Positions 17,881 through 27,499 of a stretch of 64,000 nucleotides of DNA are shown here, one piece after another. Position 1 is the stretch's first letter. Each line of letters opens with the position of its first letter. Origin of the DNA: Brenneria izbisi (GTDB lineage: Bacteria; Pseudomonadota; Gammaproteobacteria; Enterobacterales; Enterobacteriaceae); contig NZ_JAMPJU010000005.1 in the NCBI RefSeq assembly GCF_025840185.1, forward strand, positions 186,001-250,000, written 5' to 3'. Under the pieces are notes generated by a model. The model saw only the letters and a list, made by a program, of their open reading frames with translations. It was not told the DNA's origin and searched no databases. Made by a program: the position numbers and the translations under genes.

Positions 17881-17918
17881 GAACAGTTCCTCGTTCTCAC
17901 CAAATGCTCGTGGGAACT

Positions 17919-17944
17919 GGGAATCAATGCGTGGATTGATTCCC
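17919..17944 (-). promoter_or_regulatory. Intercistronic hairpin after the peptide-binding protein gene
   Basis: A perfect 10-bp stem GGGAATCAAT / ATTGATTCCC with a six-base loop, starting ten bases after the binding-protein stop. There is no T run, so it likely stabilises the upstream message while letting transcription continue. Confidence 0.55.
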
Positions 17945-17954
17945 CGTCAACGTG

Positions 17955-19487
17955 TTATTTCCAGCTAGCCAATGCAAAACGCGGCAATTCATCCGGCCAA
18001 CTATCAAAGTTCAGATCGGAGGTATAGGCGTAGTTGGTTGAGTAGGAAAACAGCGGCGCCAAATAAGCCTGGGATGAAATACGGCCCAGTACATCGGCGT
18101 ATTGCGCGCTACGCGCTTTTGGATCGATGGTCTGATCGGCTTTTTCCAGCATGCTGGTCACTTCGGCATCTTTCCAGATATCGTCGCCGGCGCCGCCAAA
18201 GTAAGGCGTGACGAACGCGGACGCATCATTGATGGAATAAGAGCCCCAGGTACGGATCCCCATCGGCGCTTTGCCGGAACTCAGATCAGCGGACATCACC
18301 TGGTACTGAACGTAGTGCAGACGGGCGCGAATACCGACCTTGCGCAAGTCGCCGATGATCGCTTCCGCATAATCACGCTCACGATAAGCCCAGATATCCG
18401 TGTCAAAGCCGTTGGGGTAGCCCGCTTCCGCCAGCAACTGCTTGGCTTTTTCCGGGTTGTAGTCATACTTGATGACCTTGCTGGTGTTACAAGCGGTCTG
18501 CGCCTGGAAGCAGGCGGAATACACCGGCTGACTGCCGCCGCGCACCAGATTATCGACAATACTCTTACGGTTGATGGCATAGTTAATCGCCTGGCGCACA
18601 CGCAGATCTTTCAGTGGTTCGCCTTCAGGACCTTTGGCATTGATGTTTAGCGCCAGGAAACCCACGCGCATGGTTTCGCCGCTGTTCACCGTAATATTCG
18701 GCATCGCCTCCAGTGAAGACATCTGATCCGAGGATACCCGCCAGATCCAGTCGACCTGACCGGTCATCAACTGCGCCAACCGGGTTTCCGGATCGCGGAT
18801 AACCACAAATTTCAGCTTACCGATTTTGGGCTGTCCGAGCGGGCTGTCTTTAAAGTAATCAGGATTCTTTTCCATCATCACGCCTTGTGCCGGCGTCACG
18901 CTGGTGATTTTGTAAGGGCCTGTGCCGATAGGCGCTTTGCTGAAACCAGCCAATTTAACCTGCTGAAAATATTTGGCGGGGAGGATGGGCGTCGGACCGG
19001 ACAAATATTCCAGCGCTGCCGGGAACGGCTTTTTAAGATGCAGTTTTACCGTATAATCATCCACCTTTTCAGTTTCTTTTATCCAGTTAACGCTCTGCGG
19101 CATCACGGAACCGGTATTATCACCGGCAATATTGGTAAACGTATAAACCACATCATCCGCGGTAAAATCATCGCCATTATGGAATTTGATGCCTTTACGC
19201 AAACGCAACACCAGTATTTCTGGCGAATCCCATTCCCAACCGGCAGCCAGTTGAGGTTCATATTCACCCGTTTTAGGATCGCGATAGATCAGACGATCCC
19301 ACACCAGGTTGGAGAGAATGACGCCCTCGCGCAATGTATTGTGGTAAGGGCTAATATTTTCCACCTCGTTATCCGAGGCATAAACCAACGTATCATCCTG
19401 TTTTCCCGCATAGCTGTGTGAGGCGAAACCTATCAATAATGCGGATAAAGCATATTTCTTTATCAGTCTTGCCAGGGAACGAGTCAT
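17955..19487 (-). CDS. Periplasmic peptide-type substrate-binding protein (SBP family 5)
   Basis: 510 residues. A signal peptide with a basic start, a hydrophobic core ALSALLIGFASHSYA and a cleavage point near residue 27 precedes the family-5 fold. Fold motifs include LRLRKGIKFHNGDDFTADDV near 105, with GTGPYKI near 190. The start at 19487 is chosen because GGAG lies six bases upstream; an in-frame ATG at 19499 is possible. It captures the ligand for the downstream DppBCDF-like proteins. The ligand may be a dipeptide, an opine or a glutathione-like compound; the adjacent M20 peptidase favours a peptide or acylated amino acid. Confidence 0.92.
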   Translation of the reverse strand: MTRSLARLIKKYALSALLIGFASHSYAGKQDDTLVYASDNEVENISPYHNTLREGVILSNLVWDRLIYRDPKTGEYEPQLAAGWEWDSPEILVLRLRKGIKFHNGDDFTADDVVYTFTNIAGDNTGSVMPQSVNWIKETEKVDDYTVKLHLKKPFPAALEYLSGPTPILPAKYFQQVKLAGFSKAPIGTGPYKITSVTPAQGVMMEKNPDYFKDSPLGQPKIGKLKFVVIRDPETRLAQLMTGQVDWIWRVSSDQMSSLEAMPNITVNSGETMRVGFLALNINAKGPEGEPLKDLRVRQAINYAINRKSIVDNLVRGGSQPVYSACFQAQTACNTSKVIKYDYNPEKAKQLLAEAGYPNGFDTDIWAYRERDYAEAIIGDLRKVGIRARLHYVQYQVMSADLSSGKAPMGIRTWGSYSINDASAFVTPYFGGAGDDIWKDAEVTSMLEKADQTIDPKARSAQYADVLGRISSQAYLAPLFSYSTNYAYTSDLNFDSWPDELPRFALASWK

Positions 19488-19826
19488 GCTATTCTCCATA
19501 CCATCAATGAAAAAATAAAATAGCGATACCCCATCATCCAAAGTGCAATAAGGCAGCCATTGCGCGCCCCGGAACGCTTGGGGAGGCATGACTTAAGCCG
19601 TTACGCCTGCAACATGAAAAATGAAGGGTAAATAATGAATCTTCACCTGGTATTTATTGCAAGACTGAAGCCAACCGCTGGTTTATATCCTTACTAATTT
19701 TAGGTGAGAGCTTTCTAAAAAGAAGAAACCGCAGACGTGGCGTGCTTTATTTTTGAATCCTACGCCGCGATAAATAAAAAAATTCGTTTTTGATATAAGT
19801 TTTTCTTTTTTATCCACGGTACGCTA

Positions 19827-19856
19827 ATAGTGCATTTGATGTTCATATTGCACTAT
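19827..19856. repeat. Inverted repeat ATAGTGCA...TGCACTAT
   Basis: Eight-base perfect arms separated by 14 bases, so the centres are about two helical turns apart. This is compatible with a dimeric regulator site for the peptide importer. No regulator is assigned. Confidence 0.5.
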
Positions 19857-19955
19857 GGAAAAGCAAGACAAGGTAATTGCATGGCAAAATATCGAATCCA
19901 TTAAATATAAAAATAAATTATATTCAGGTGCGAAAAATGGCGTAAAAAGAGAAGA

Positions 19956-19990
19956 AAAAGGAAAGGAAAGGAAAGGAAAGGAAAGGAAAT
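19956..19990. repeat. Pentanucleotide tandem repeat (GAAAG)n
   Basis: Five perfect GAAAG units at 19961-19985, flanked by one degenerate unit on each side (AAAAG and GAAAT), giving seven units. It is non-coding and lies about 470 bases upstream of the peptide-binding protein gene. Such arrays can change copy number by slippage. Confidence 0.9.
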
Positions 19991-19991
19991 A

Positions 19992-20028
19992 CTATTTTTC
20001 ATTCACCAGATAAGCGAATGAAAGATAG
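19992..20028. repeat. 13-bp inverted repeat beside the pentamer array
   Basis: CTATTTTTCATTC pairs with GAATGAAAGATAG (one wobble) across an 11-base loop, beginning one base after the GAAAG array. The function is unknown. Confidence 0.65.
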
Positions 20029-20073
20029 GGTTTATTTATTTTACATCGGATTATTTATCTAAAATAAAGCGCT

Positions 20074-20110
20074 AAAAAAAGGAAAACGCCCGGCAAGTCG
20101 CGCGTTTTCC
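20074..20110 (-). terminator. Rho-independent terminator of pst-phoU
   Basis: On the minus strand GGAAAACGC pairs with GCGTTTTCC across a 12-base loop, followed directly by seven T. It lies 22 bases after the phoU stop and ends the pstSCAB-phoU operon. Confidence 0.9.
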
Positions 20111-20131
20111 AGAATAAACAACCGGTGAATA

Positions 20132-20881
20132 TTACTCGGCGTCTTCCGCATCCTGAGCATCTTGCGCGTCTTTCGCAATCAACAGTTTTTCCAGCGCATC
20201 ACCACCCAGATGGCGGAAATCCTGTCCTTTGACGAAATAGAAGATAAATTCGCAGATATTCTGGCAACGGTCGCCAATACGCTCAATGGATCGGGCGCAG
20301 AATAACGCTGTCAGCACACTTGGAATGGTACGCGAGTCTTCCATCATGTAAGTCATCAGTTGACGTACAATGCCTTCGTACTCTTTATCGACCTTTTTAT
20401 CTTCACGATAGATACGCACCGCTTCATCCAGATCCATACGGGCAAACGCGTCCAATACGTCATGCAACATTTGTACGGTATGGCGCCCCAGCGATTCCAG
20501 ACTGACCAGCAACGGCTGATGTTGATGGGAGAATTTCTCCAGCGCGGTACGGCAGATTTTATCCGCCACATCACCCATACGTTCCAGTTCGGAAATCGTC
20601 TTGATGATCGCCATAACCAGACGGAGGTCACTAGCGGTGGGCTGACGTTTGGCGATAATACGCACGCAGGCTTCATCAATGGCGACTTCCATCATGTTGA
20701 CCTTGGCGTCGGCTTCCACCACCCGCTGAGCCAGTTCCGCATCCTGATTATGCATCGCGGTAATGGCATCGGTCAGTTGTTGCTCAACCAGCCCGCCCAT
20801 CGTTAATACCTGAGTGCGGATATGTTCCAGTTCGGCATTAAACTGACCGGAAATATGTTTGTTCAGATTCAGATTATCCAT
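20132..20881 (-). CDS. phoU: PhoU, phosphate-signalling regulator
   Basis: 249 residues; E. coli PhoU has 241. It has two PhoU helical-bundle repeats with the metal-binding signatures [12 protein letters not shown] near 75 and [14 protein letters not shown] near 195. It links the Pst transporter to the PhoR sensor, so that PhoB stays inactive when phosphate is plentiful. The extra length is a C-terminal repeat of the triplet Asp-Ala-Gln/Glu (ending [12 protein letters not shown]), absent from E. coli PhoU. It is the last gene of the pst operon, with a clear terminator. Confidence 0.97.
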   Translation of the reverse strand: MDNLNLNKHISGQFNAELEHIRTQVLTMGGLVEQQLTDAITAMHNQDAELAQRVVEADAKVNMMEVAIDEACVRIIAKRQPTASDLRLVMAIIKTISELERMGDVADKICRTALEKFSHQHQPLLVSLESLGRHTVQMLHDVLDAFARMDLDEAVRIYREDKKVDKEYEGIVRQLMTYMMEDSRTIPSVLTALFCARSIERIGDRCQNICEFIFYFVKGQDFRHLGGDALEKLLIAKDAQDAQDAEDAE

Positions 20882-20893
20882 GATGCTTCCTAA

Positions 20894-21685
<792 letters not shown>

Positions 21686-21721
21686 TTACACCGGCGCTGC
21701 CAGGCAACGCCTTGAATTTAT

Positions 21722-22609
21722 TTAATGTTTCTTAGCGGAAAAAATAACGCGCGCCAGAATATTCAGCAATAGAACACACATCGTGATCAGCAGCACGCCC
21801 GCCCAGGCCAACTGTTGCCATTCGATAAATGGACTCATGGCAAATTTGAAGATAGTAACCGGCAGGTTAGCGATTGGGTGCATCAGATCCGTGCTCCAGA
21901 ACTGATTCGACAGCGAAGTGAACAACAGCGGGGCAGTTTCTCCCGCAATACGCGCTATCGCCAGCAAAATCCCGGTCATGATGCCGGAGATCGAGGCTTT
22001 TAACGTAATGGCGGAAATCATTTTCCACTTTGGCGTACCCAAAGCGTAAGCGGCTTCACGCAGGCTATCGGGTATCAACTTGAGCATATTTTCCGTGGTG
22101 CGGATCACAATCGGCACCTGCAACAACGCTAACGCAATTACCCCGGCCCAGCCGGAAAAGTGCTGCATTTTCGCCACCACCAACGTATAGACGAAAAGCC
22201 CGACCACAATTGACGGCGCGGAGAGCAGAATATCGTTAATAAAGCGGATCACTTCGGCAATCCAGGATTTACGACCATATTCCGCCAGATAGATACCAGC
22301 CATAATGCCAAGCGGGGTTCCCAACAGCGTTGCCCACAGGATCAGCAGCCCGCTGCCGACAATAGCGTTCGCCAATCCGCCGCCGGGAGTATTCGGCGGC
22401 GGCGTCATTTCAGTAAATAACGCCAGCGACATCCCGTCCACTCCTTTGGTAATGGTGGAGAACAGGATCCACACCAGCCAAAACAGGCCAAAAACCATCG
22501 TGATCATGGATAAACACAATGCGATACGGTTCTTATTACGCCGCCAGGCCTGCATCTTGTGCCGTGAACGCGCCAGCGCCGCTTCTTGTTCCCTACTTAA
22601 CGCCGCCAT
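21722..22609 (-). CDS. pstA: PstA, phosphate ABC transporter permease
   Basis: 295 residues (E. coli 296), with six membrane helices and the EAA-type loop [22 protein letters not shown] near 190. The block [20 protein letters not shown] near 65 is characteristic. It forms the channel with PstC. Its first base overlaps the last base of the pstC stop codon, so the two are coupled. Confidence 0.98.
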   Translation of the reverse strand: MAALSREQEAALARSRHKMQAWRRNKNRIALCLSMITMVFGLFWLVWILFSTITKGVDGMSLALFTEMTPPPNTPGGGLANAIVGSGLLILWATLLGTPLGIMAGIYLAEYGRKSWIAEVIRFINDILLSAPSIVVGLFVYTLVVAKMQHFSGWAGVIALALLQVPIVIRTTENMLKLIPDSLREAAYALGTPKWKMISAITLKASISGIMTGILLAIARIAGETAPLLFTSLSNQFWSTDLMHPIANLPVTIFKFAMSPFIEWQQLAWAGVLLITMCVLLLNILARVIFSAKKH

Positions 22610-23568
22610 CAGCTTGCTCCCTCATTCTTTGTCAGACGCATGATCATCAGTTTTGAACACGCCAGAACAATAAAGGTAATCACAAACAGGATCAGTCCTA
22701 ATTCCATCAGCGCCGCAGTATGCAAACCAGATTCTGCTTCGGCGAACTCATTAGCCAATGCCGAGGTGATACTGTTGCCAGGCATATACAGCGATACGCT
22801 ATCCAACTGGTAGGTGTTGCCGATAATGAAGGTCACCGCCATGGTTTCTCCCAATGCACGCCCCAGCCCCAACATAATGCCGCCAATCACCCCATTTTTG
22901 GTATAAGGCAGAACAATGTGCCAAATCACTTCCCAGGTGGTGCAGCCGATACCATAAGCGGACTCTTTCATCATCACCGGAGTTTGTTCAAACACATCAC
23001 GCATCACGGCGGCGATATACGGAATTATCATGATGGCCAGAATCACGCCAGCCGCCAGAATACCGATACCAAAGGCCGGGCCGGAGAATAGCGCGCCCAC
23101 AATCGGAATGCCCGACAGAACATTACCCACCGGCTGCTGGAAATATTTAGCGAATAACGGCGCGAAAATGAACAAGCCCCACATACCGTAAACAATACTT
23201 GGGATCGCGGCCAGCAGTTCAATCGCCACGCCCAGCGGACGCTTCAGCCAGTTGGGTGCCAGTTCGGTCAGAAACAGCGCGATCCCGAAACTGATCGGAA
23301 TGGCAATAATCAGCGCAATCAGCGAGGTAACAATGGTGCCGTAGATGGGCACCAACGCGCCGAATTGTTCTGCTGGCGCATCCCAGTCCTTAGTCCACAG
23401 AAAAGCAAAACCAAACTTTTCGATGCTGGGCCAGGACGCCACAATCAGGGAAACAATAATGCCCCCAAGCAACAACAGCGTAATCAACGCAGCCAGTTTA
23501 ACCAGTGCGCCAAAAATGATATCGCCGTGTTTCCCAGGGGCTTTGATAGTTGGCTTGTACTCAGCCAT
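22609..23568 (-). CDS. pstC: PstC, phosphate ABC transporter permease
   Basis: 319 residues, as in E. coli, starting [16 protein letters not shown]. This start is preferred to an upstream in-frame codon at 23610 because it matches PstC and has AGAGAG upstream. The EAA loop reads [25 protein letters not shown]. It is the channel partner of PstA and the second gene of the operon. Confidence 0.98.
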   Translation of the reverse strand: MAEYKPTIKAPGKHGDIIFGALVKLAALITLLLLGGIIVSLIVASWPSIEKFGFAFLWTKDWDAPAEQFGALVPIYGTIVTSLIALIIAIPISFGIALFLTELAPNWLKRPLGVAIELLAAIPSIVYGMWGLFIFAPLFAKYFQQPVGNVLSGIPIVGALFSGPAFGIGILAAGVILAIMIIPYIAAVMRDVFEQTPVMMKESAYGIGCTTWEVIWHIVLPYTKNGVIGGIMLGLGRALGETMAVTFIIGNTYQLDSVSLYMPGNSITSALANEFAEAESGLHTAALMELGLILFVITFIVLACSKLMIMRLTKNEGAS

Positions 23569-23619
23569 GCGTCTCTCTTCTTCTCGATTTAACTGCATTT
23601 GATAATACAAGAGTTGTTT

Positions 23620-23652
23620 AAGGCGAAGAGGTGATTATCACCTCTTCGCCTT
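23620..23652 (-). promoter_or_regulatory. Strong intercistronic hairpin between pstS and pstC
   Basis: Perfect 16-base arms (AAGGCGAAGAGGTGAT and its complement) around a single central base lie in the gap between pstS and pstC. There is no T run. It probably protects the pstS message or attenuates readthrough, so that binding protein exceeds channel. Confidence 0.75.
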
Positions 23653-23718
23653 GATACAATCTTTAACCTTTCAGCGAACGCCCCTGCGGTTCAAAGCAGG
23701 TCGTATCGCAGAAATATT

Positions 23719-24759
23719 TTAATAGAGTGGTTTACCACTACTGTCTTTTATCTGAGTTTTCCATGCGGCACGAACCTGCTCAATAACTTCATTAGGCAAC
23801 GTAGCATAATCCAACGCTGTGGCTTGATCGCCACCTTTATTGTAAGCCCAATCAAAGAACTTCAGCACTTCAGTACCCTGCTCGACTTTAGCCTGCTCTT
23901 TTTGTATCAAAATAAACGTGGTGGAACTGATAGGCCAGGCGTCATCACCTTTCTGGTTAGTCAGATCCTGAGCGAAAGACTGGCTCCAGTCTGCGCCTTT
24001 AGCCGCATTACTGAAACTTTCACCGGTCGGGCTGACAACTTTACCGTCAGCAGACATCAGTTTGGTGTAAGCCAGATTGTTCTGCTTGGCGTAAGCGTAC
24101 TCAACATAGCCGATAGACCCCGGCAAACGCTGTACGAACGCGGCAATACCGTCATTTCCTTTACCGCCCAGACCGGTCGGCCAGTTTACGGTGGAGCCTG
24201 AACCGATTTTTTCTTTCCACTCAGGATTCACTTTCGCCAGATAGCTGGTGAACACGAAAGAGGTACCGGAACCATCCGCACGACGCACCACGGCAATAGC
24301 CTGATCCGGCAGTTTGGCATTCGGGTTCAATGTGGTGATAGCCGGATCATTCCATTTTTTGATTTTGCCCAGGTAGATATCACCCAGCGTTTTACCATCC
24401 AGCGTCAAATCGCCTGACTTAATACCCGGAATATTCACCGCCAGCACCACGCCGCCGATAACGGTCGGGAACTGGAATAAGCCATCCTGGGCCAATTTTT
24501 CGTCAGATAATGGCGCATCAGACGCACCAAAATCAACGGTTTTGGCAATAATTTGTTTTACACCGCCTGAAGATCCAATCCCTTGGTAGTTAACTTTATT
24601 CCCCGTCTCTTTTTGATAGGAATCAGCCCACTTAGCATAGACTGGCGCAGGAAATGTCGCACCAGCGCCAGTGAGGTTGGTGGCAGCAAAAGCGGAAACC
24701 GCTGTCAGCGAAAAGCTTGCCGCAACGATACTGGCAATAGTGGTACGCATCAGTTTCAT
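23719..24759 (-). CDS. pstS: PstS, periplasmic phosphate-binding protein
   Basis: 346 residues (E. coli 346). A signal peptide ends near Ala25 (AVSAFA), followed by the mature start [20 protein letters not shown]. The phosphate contacts [21 protein letters not shown] and [15 protein letters not shown] are present. It binds inorganic phosphate in the periplasm for PstCAB. First gene of the operon, with two Pho boxes upstream. Confidence 0.98.
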   Translation of the reverse strand: MKLMRTTIASIVAASFSLTAVSAFAATNLTGAGATFPAPVYAKWADSYQKETGNKVNYQGIGSSGGVKQIIAKTVDFGASDAPLSDEKLAQDGLFQFPTVIGGVVLAVNIPGIKSGDLTLDGKTLGDIYLGKIKKWNDPAITTLNPNAKLPDQAIAVVRRADGSGTSFVFTSYLAKVNPEWKEKIGSGSTVNWPTGLGGKGNDGIAAFVQRLPGSIGYVEYAYAKQNNLAYTKLMSADGKVVSPTGESFSNAAKGADWSQSFAQDLTNQKGDDAWPISSTTFILIQKEQAKVEQGTEVLKFFDWAYNKGGDQATALDYATLPNEVIEQVRAAWKTQIKDSSGKPLY

Positions 24760-24830
24760 AATCCCTCCTATGGGATACTGGAAATGTAGACCCAGAGTCG
24801 TTATTAATCAGAGTGTAGTTTGCAGAAGGA

Positions 24831-24886
24831 AAAATAGGTCAATTCAGTGACAGTAAAATGTCGATAATGTGACGGTTTTATGACAA
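24831..24886 (-). promoter_or_regulatory. PhoB-dependent pstS promoter with two Pho boxes
   Basis: On the minus strand the 18-base site at 24869-24886 reads TTGTCATAAAACCGTCAC, nearly the consensus CTGTCATAAANCTGTCAC. A second, weaker box lies at 24847-24864, 22 bases (two turns) downstream. A TATTTT at 24831-24836 sits at the expected -10 distance, about ten bases after the second box. Confidence 0.85.
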
Positions 24887-25053
24887 GGACAAGGGGGGAT
24901 AACCGTTGTTAAATATAAAACCAGAACAGGAAGGAAACGGATCAGATGAAAACCGAGGTCAAACATAATAAATAAAGATAAATAATAGAATGCATTATTT
25001 ACCTTTATTTTCAGCCTGCTGTCTGTATTCAAGCCTGTCGGTGCTGACCAACA

Positions 25054-26292
25054 TCAGTAGGTAAGTGACGTCCAACGGCGGAAAATCAACGAGGTATTAA
25101 TACCGCCAAAAGCAAAATTATTGGACTGTATGTAATCGGTCTCGATATGACGCGGTTCACCCATGATGTAATCCAGATCACCACAATCCTCCGCGGGTTG
25201 CAGCAGATTGAGCGTCGGCGCAAACCAACCTTCGCGCATCATTTCGATGCTCATCCAGGCTTCCAGCGCACCGCAGGCTCCCAATGTATGACCAAAATAA
25301 CTTTTTAGCGAAGAGATGGGCGTCGATTGACCGAAAACGGCAGCGGTCGCCTGACTTTCCGCCACATCGCCACGGTCAGTTGCGGTGCCATGCGCACTGA
25401 TATAGCCAATATCGCAGGCTTGTAAACCGGCGCAACGCAACGAGCCCTCAATGCAAATTTGCATGGTTTCCCGCTGCGGCTGCGTAATATGCGCAGCATC
25501 ACAGTTAGTATAAAAACCGACCAGTTCAGCATAAATAGTCGCGCCACGCGCCTGCGCGTGCTCCAGATCCTCCAGCACCAACGTCCCGGCGCCTTCACCA
25601 ATCACCAGACCGTCGCGACTGGCGTCAAAAGGCGACGGCGTGGTTTGCGGGGCATCATTGCGTTGGCTGGTGGCAAACAACGTATCGAATACCGCGGCTT
25701 CCGACGGACACAGTTCCTCCGCCCCCCCCGCCACCATCACTGTTTGATAACCATGACGAATAGCTTCCCAGGCATAACCAATCGCCTGGCTCCCGGAAGT
25801 ACAGGCGCTCGATGTAGGAATGACGCGCCCGCGCAATCCGAAAAACAACCCGGCATTTACCGCCGTAGTATGCGGCATCATCTGAACATAGGTTGTCCCA
25901 GTGATGTTGTTAGTGTGCTTTTCTGTCAGCATGGTGGCAAACTCGCTGACCGGACCGGTACTGCCCGTTGAGGAACCGTAGGCAATGCCGGTTTCCCCGT
26001 TGGTCAACACCGGATGTCCAAGTAGACCCGCCTGTTCCAGCGCCAGTTCGGTGGCGCGCGTCGCCATCAGAGAGACGCGTCCCATAGAACGAATGCGTTT
26101 ACGGGTGTAATGCTCCGGCAGAGTGAAATCATCAATCGGCGATCCCAGTTGCGTATTGAGGCCGTCATACACCTGCCATTCCGGCATCTTACGGATTGCA
26201 TTGCGTCCGGCTCGCAGGCCATCCGATACGCTACTCCATGATTCACCAAACGCAGTCACGCCGCCCATTCCTGTAACCACCACACGATGCAT
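25054..26292 (-). CDS. apeR: Beta-ketoacyl-ACP synthase of the aryl polyene cluster (ApeR)
   Basis: 412 residues, FabF/KAS II type. The nucleophile Cys lies in TSSACTSGSQA near 165, and the two active-site His lie in SAHGTATDRGD near 300 and FGHTLGACGALE near 335. It probably supplies early condensations or an auxiliary ketosynthase for the polyene chain. The ATG at 26292 overlaps the apeQ stop (TGATG); a GTG one codon earlier is possible. It is the last gene of the APE operon. No clear terminator follows in the roughly 290 bases before pstS. Confidence 0.85.
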   Translation of the reverse strand: MHRVVVTGMGGVTAFGESWSSVSDGLRAGRNAIRKMPEWQVYDGLNTQLGSPIDDFTLPEHYTRKRIRSMGRVSLMATRATELALEQAGLLGHPVLTNGETGIAYGSSTGSTGPVSEFATMLTEKHTNNITGTTYVQMMPHTTAVNAGLFFGLRGRVIPTSSACTSGSQAIGYAWEAIRHGYQTVMVAGGAEELCPSEAAVFDTLFATSQRNDAPQTTPSPFDASRDGLVIGEGAGTLVLEDLEHAQARGATIYAELVGFYTNCDAAHITQPQRETMQICIEGSLRCAGLQACDIGYISAHGTATDRGDVAESQATAAVFGQSTPISSLKSYFGHTLGACGALEAWMSIEMMREGWFAPTLNLLQPAEDCGDLDYIMGEPRHIETDYIQSNNFAFGGINTSLIFRRWTSLTY

Positions 26293-27023
26293 CACAGCAT
26301 TCCTCCATTAATAGAAATCACCTGACGCGTCACGTAGCCTGCGATATCGGACATCAGGTAGCTCGCCAGTCCCGCCACCTCATCCGTCTGCCCCATGCGT
26401 TTCATCGGGATCATCTTCATAGCTTCTTCAACGACTACTGGCTCCGCTCGAACCATACCGGTATCAATCAGCCCAGGCGCAATACAATTGACGGTAATTT
26501 TCCGCTTCGCCAGTTCGATAGCCAATGCTTTGGTGGCGCCGATAATACCGGCCTTCGCCGCACTGTAGTTGACCTGTCCACGGTTCCCCATAATCCCGGA
26601 AACAGAAGACAGGGTGATGATTCGCCCCCCTTTGCGCAGGCCAATCATCGGCATTACGCAGGGGTGAATCACGTTATAGAAACTATCAAGATTAGTATGG
26701 ATCACACTGTCCCAAGCGTTGTCGTCCAACGCGGGAAACGCGCCGTCATAAGTAATACCCGCATTGCTGACCACGCCATAGTAGGCGCCATGCGTCTCAA
26801 TATCCTGCTCAATGACGGTACGGCAGGCTTCCCGGTCGGCAATATCGAATCCGACAATCCGCCCCGATCCTTGATTCTTAAGAATCTGATCTAAGGTTGC
26901 CTCCGCCCCTTTTTCGTCACGATGATAATGCACCACGGTTGTAAAACCATCCGACGCCAGACGCAATGCAATGGCTCGACCGATCCCTTTGCTGGCGCCG
27001 GTCACTAACACGGAACGCGTCAT
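26292..27023 (-). CDS. apeQ: 3-Ketoacyl-ACP reductase of the aryl polyene cluster (ApeQ)
   Basis: 243 residues, FabG-type short-chain dehydrogenase. The NADPH motif TGASKGIGRAIAL lies near residue 8, NAGITYDG near 86, catalytic Ser in SSVSGIMG near 138, and the Tyr/Lys pair in YSAAKAG near 151. It reduces the ketone formed in each elongation round. The ATG at 27023 overlaps the apeP stop by one base. Confidence 0.88.
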   Translation of the reverse strand: MTRSVLVTGASKGIGRAIALRLASDGFTTVVHYHRDEKGAEATLDQILKNQGSGRIVGFDIADREACRTVIEQDIETHGAYYGVVSNAGITYDGAFPALDDNAWDSVIHTNLDSFYNVIHPCVMPMIGLRKGGRIITLSSVSGIMGNRGQVNYSAAKAGIIGATKALAIELAKRKITVNCIAPGLIDTGMVRAEPVVVEEAMKMIPMKRMGQTDEVAGLASYLMSDIAGYVTRQVISINGGML

Positions 27024-27499
27024 CACTGTTTTCCCTGTTCTAAAAGTTGTTGTAATTCATTATTATCAGGCTGATAGGTATTTAATCGCCCTGAGGCATA
27101 TTTTTCACCATCAATCACGATTTCACCGTCAAAACTGCCGACCTTTTCATCACGCATTAGTAACGTCACATAGATATCAAGTCGGGATCTTGCGGGGAAA
27201 ACGTCCTGTTTACAGCAGTAACCGCGCGCACCCAGCAACATGCCGAGGCGTGGCTTTTTATGATTATCCTGTCGTCGACCATGCCAACCAGACCAAACGC
27301 CTATCGTTTGGGCGATGATTTCAACACCAAACCAGGCCGGCAAATCCCCATTCGTATTCAGAAACGGGGCCAAAATACTCTCGCAGCTGATCGCCACCCG
27401 ACAATGTGCATGTTCATCATCAACGAGGATCACCTCGTCTACCAGCACCATCGGCGATTCGTGGGGCAGATAACACGCTGCGGGCAGATAGTCAGTCAT
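27023..27499 (-). CDS. apeP: Hotdog-fold 3-hydroxyacyl-ACP dehydratase (ApeP)
   Basis: 158 residues of the thioester dehydratase family. The segment LPHESPMVLVDEV near residue 12 carries the catalytic His, and GDLPAWFGVEIIAQTIGVWSG near 52 carries the helix with the acidic residue. With ApeI it probably introduces the trans double bonds of the polyene. It overlaps the apeO stop by eight bases. Confidence 0.83.
   Translation of the reverse strand: MTDYLPAACYLPHESPMVLVDEVILVDDEHAHCRVAISCESILAPFLNTNGDLPAWFGVEIIAQTIGVWSGWHGRRQDNHKKPRLGMLLGARGYCCKQDVFPARSRLDIYVTLLMRDEKVGSFDGEIVIDGEKYASGRLNTYQPDNNELQQLLEQGKQ

Larger units (their letters stand above)
19488..20073. other. Long AT-rich non-coding region upstream of the peptide importer
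   Basis: About 590 bases without a believable gene, between the terminator of phoU and the binding-protein start. It should hold the importer promoter. Visible structures are an 8-bp inverted repeat at 19827-19856, a GAAAG pentamer array and a 13-bp inverted repeat at 19992-20028, each listed separately. I saw no clear -35/-10 pair or known operator. Confidence 0.6.

Noticed and set aside
24844-25032. 62-codon minus-strand open frame between pstS and apeR
   Set aside because: It overlaps the Pho boxes, has no good ribosome-binding site, and no family resemblance.
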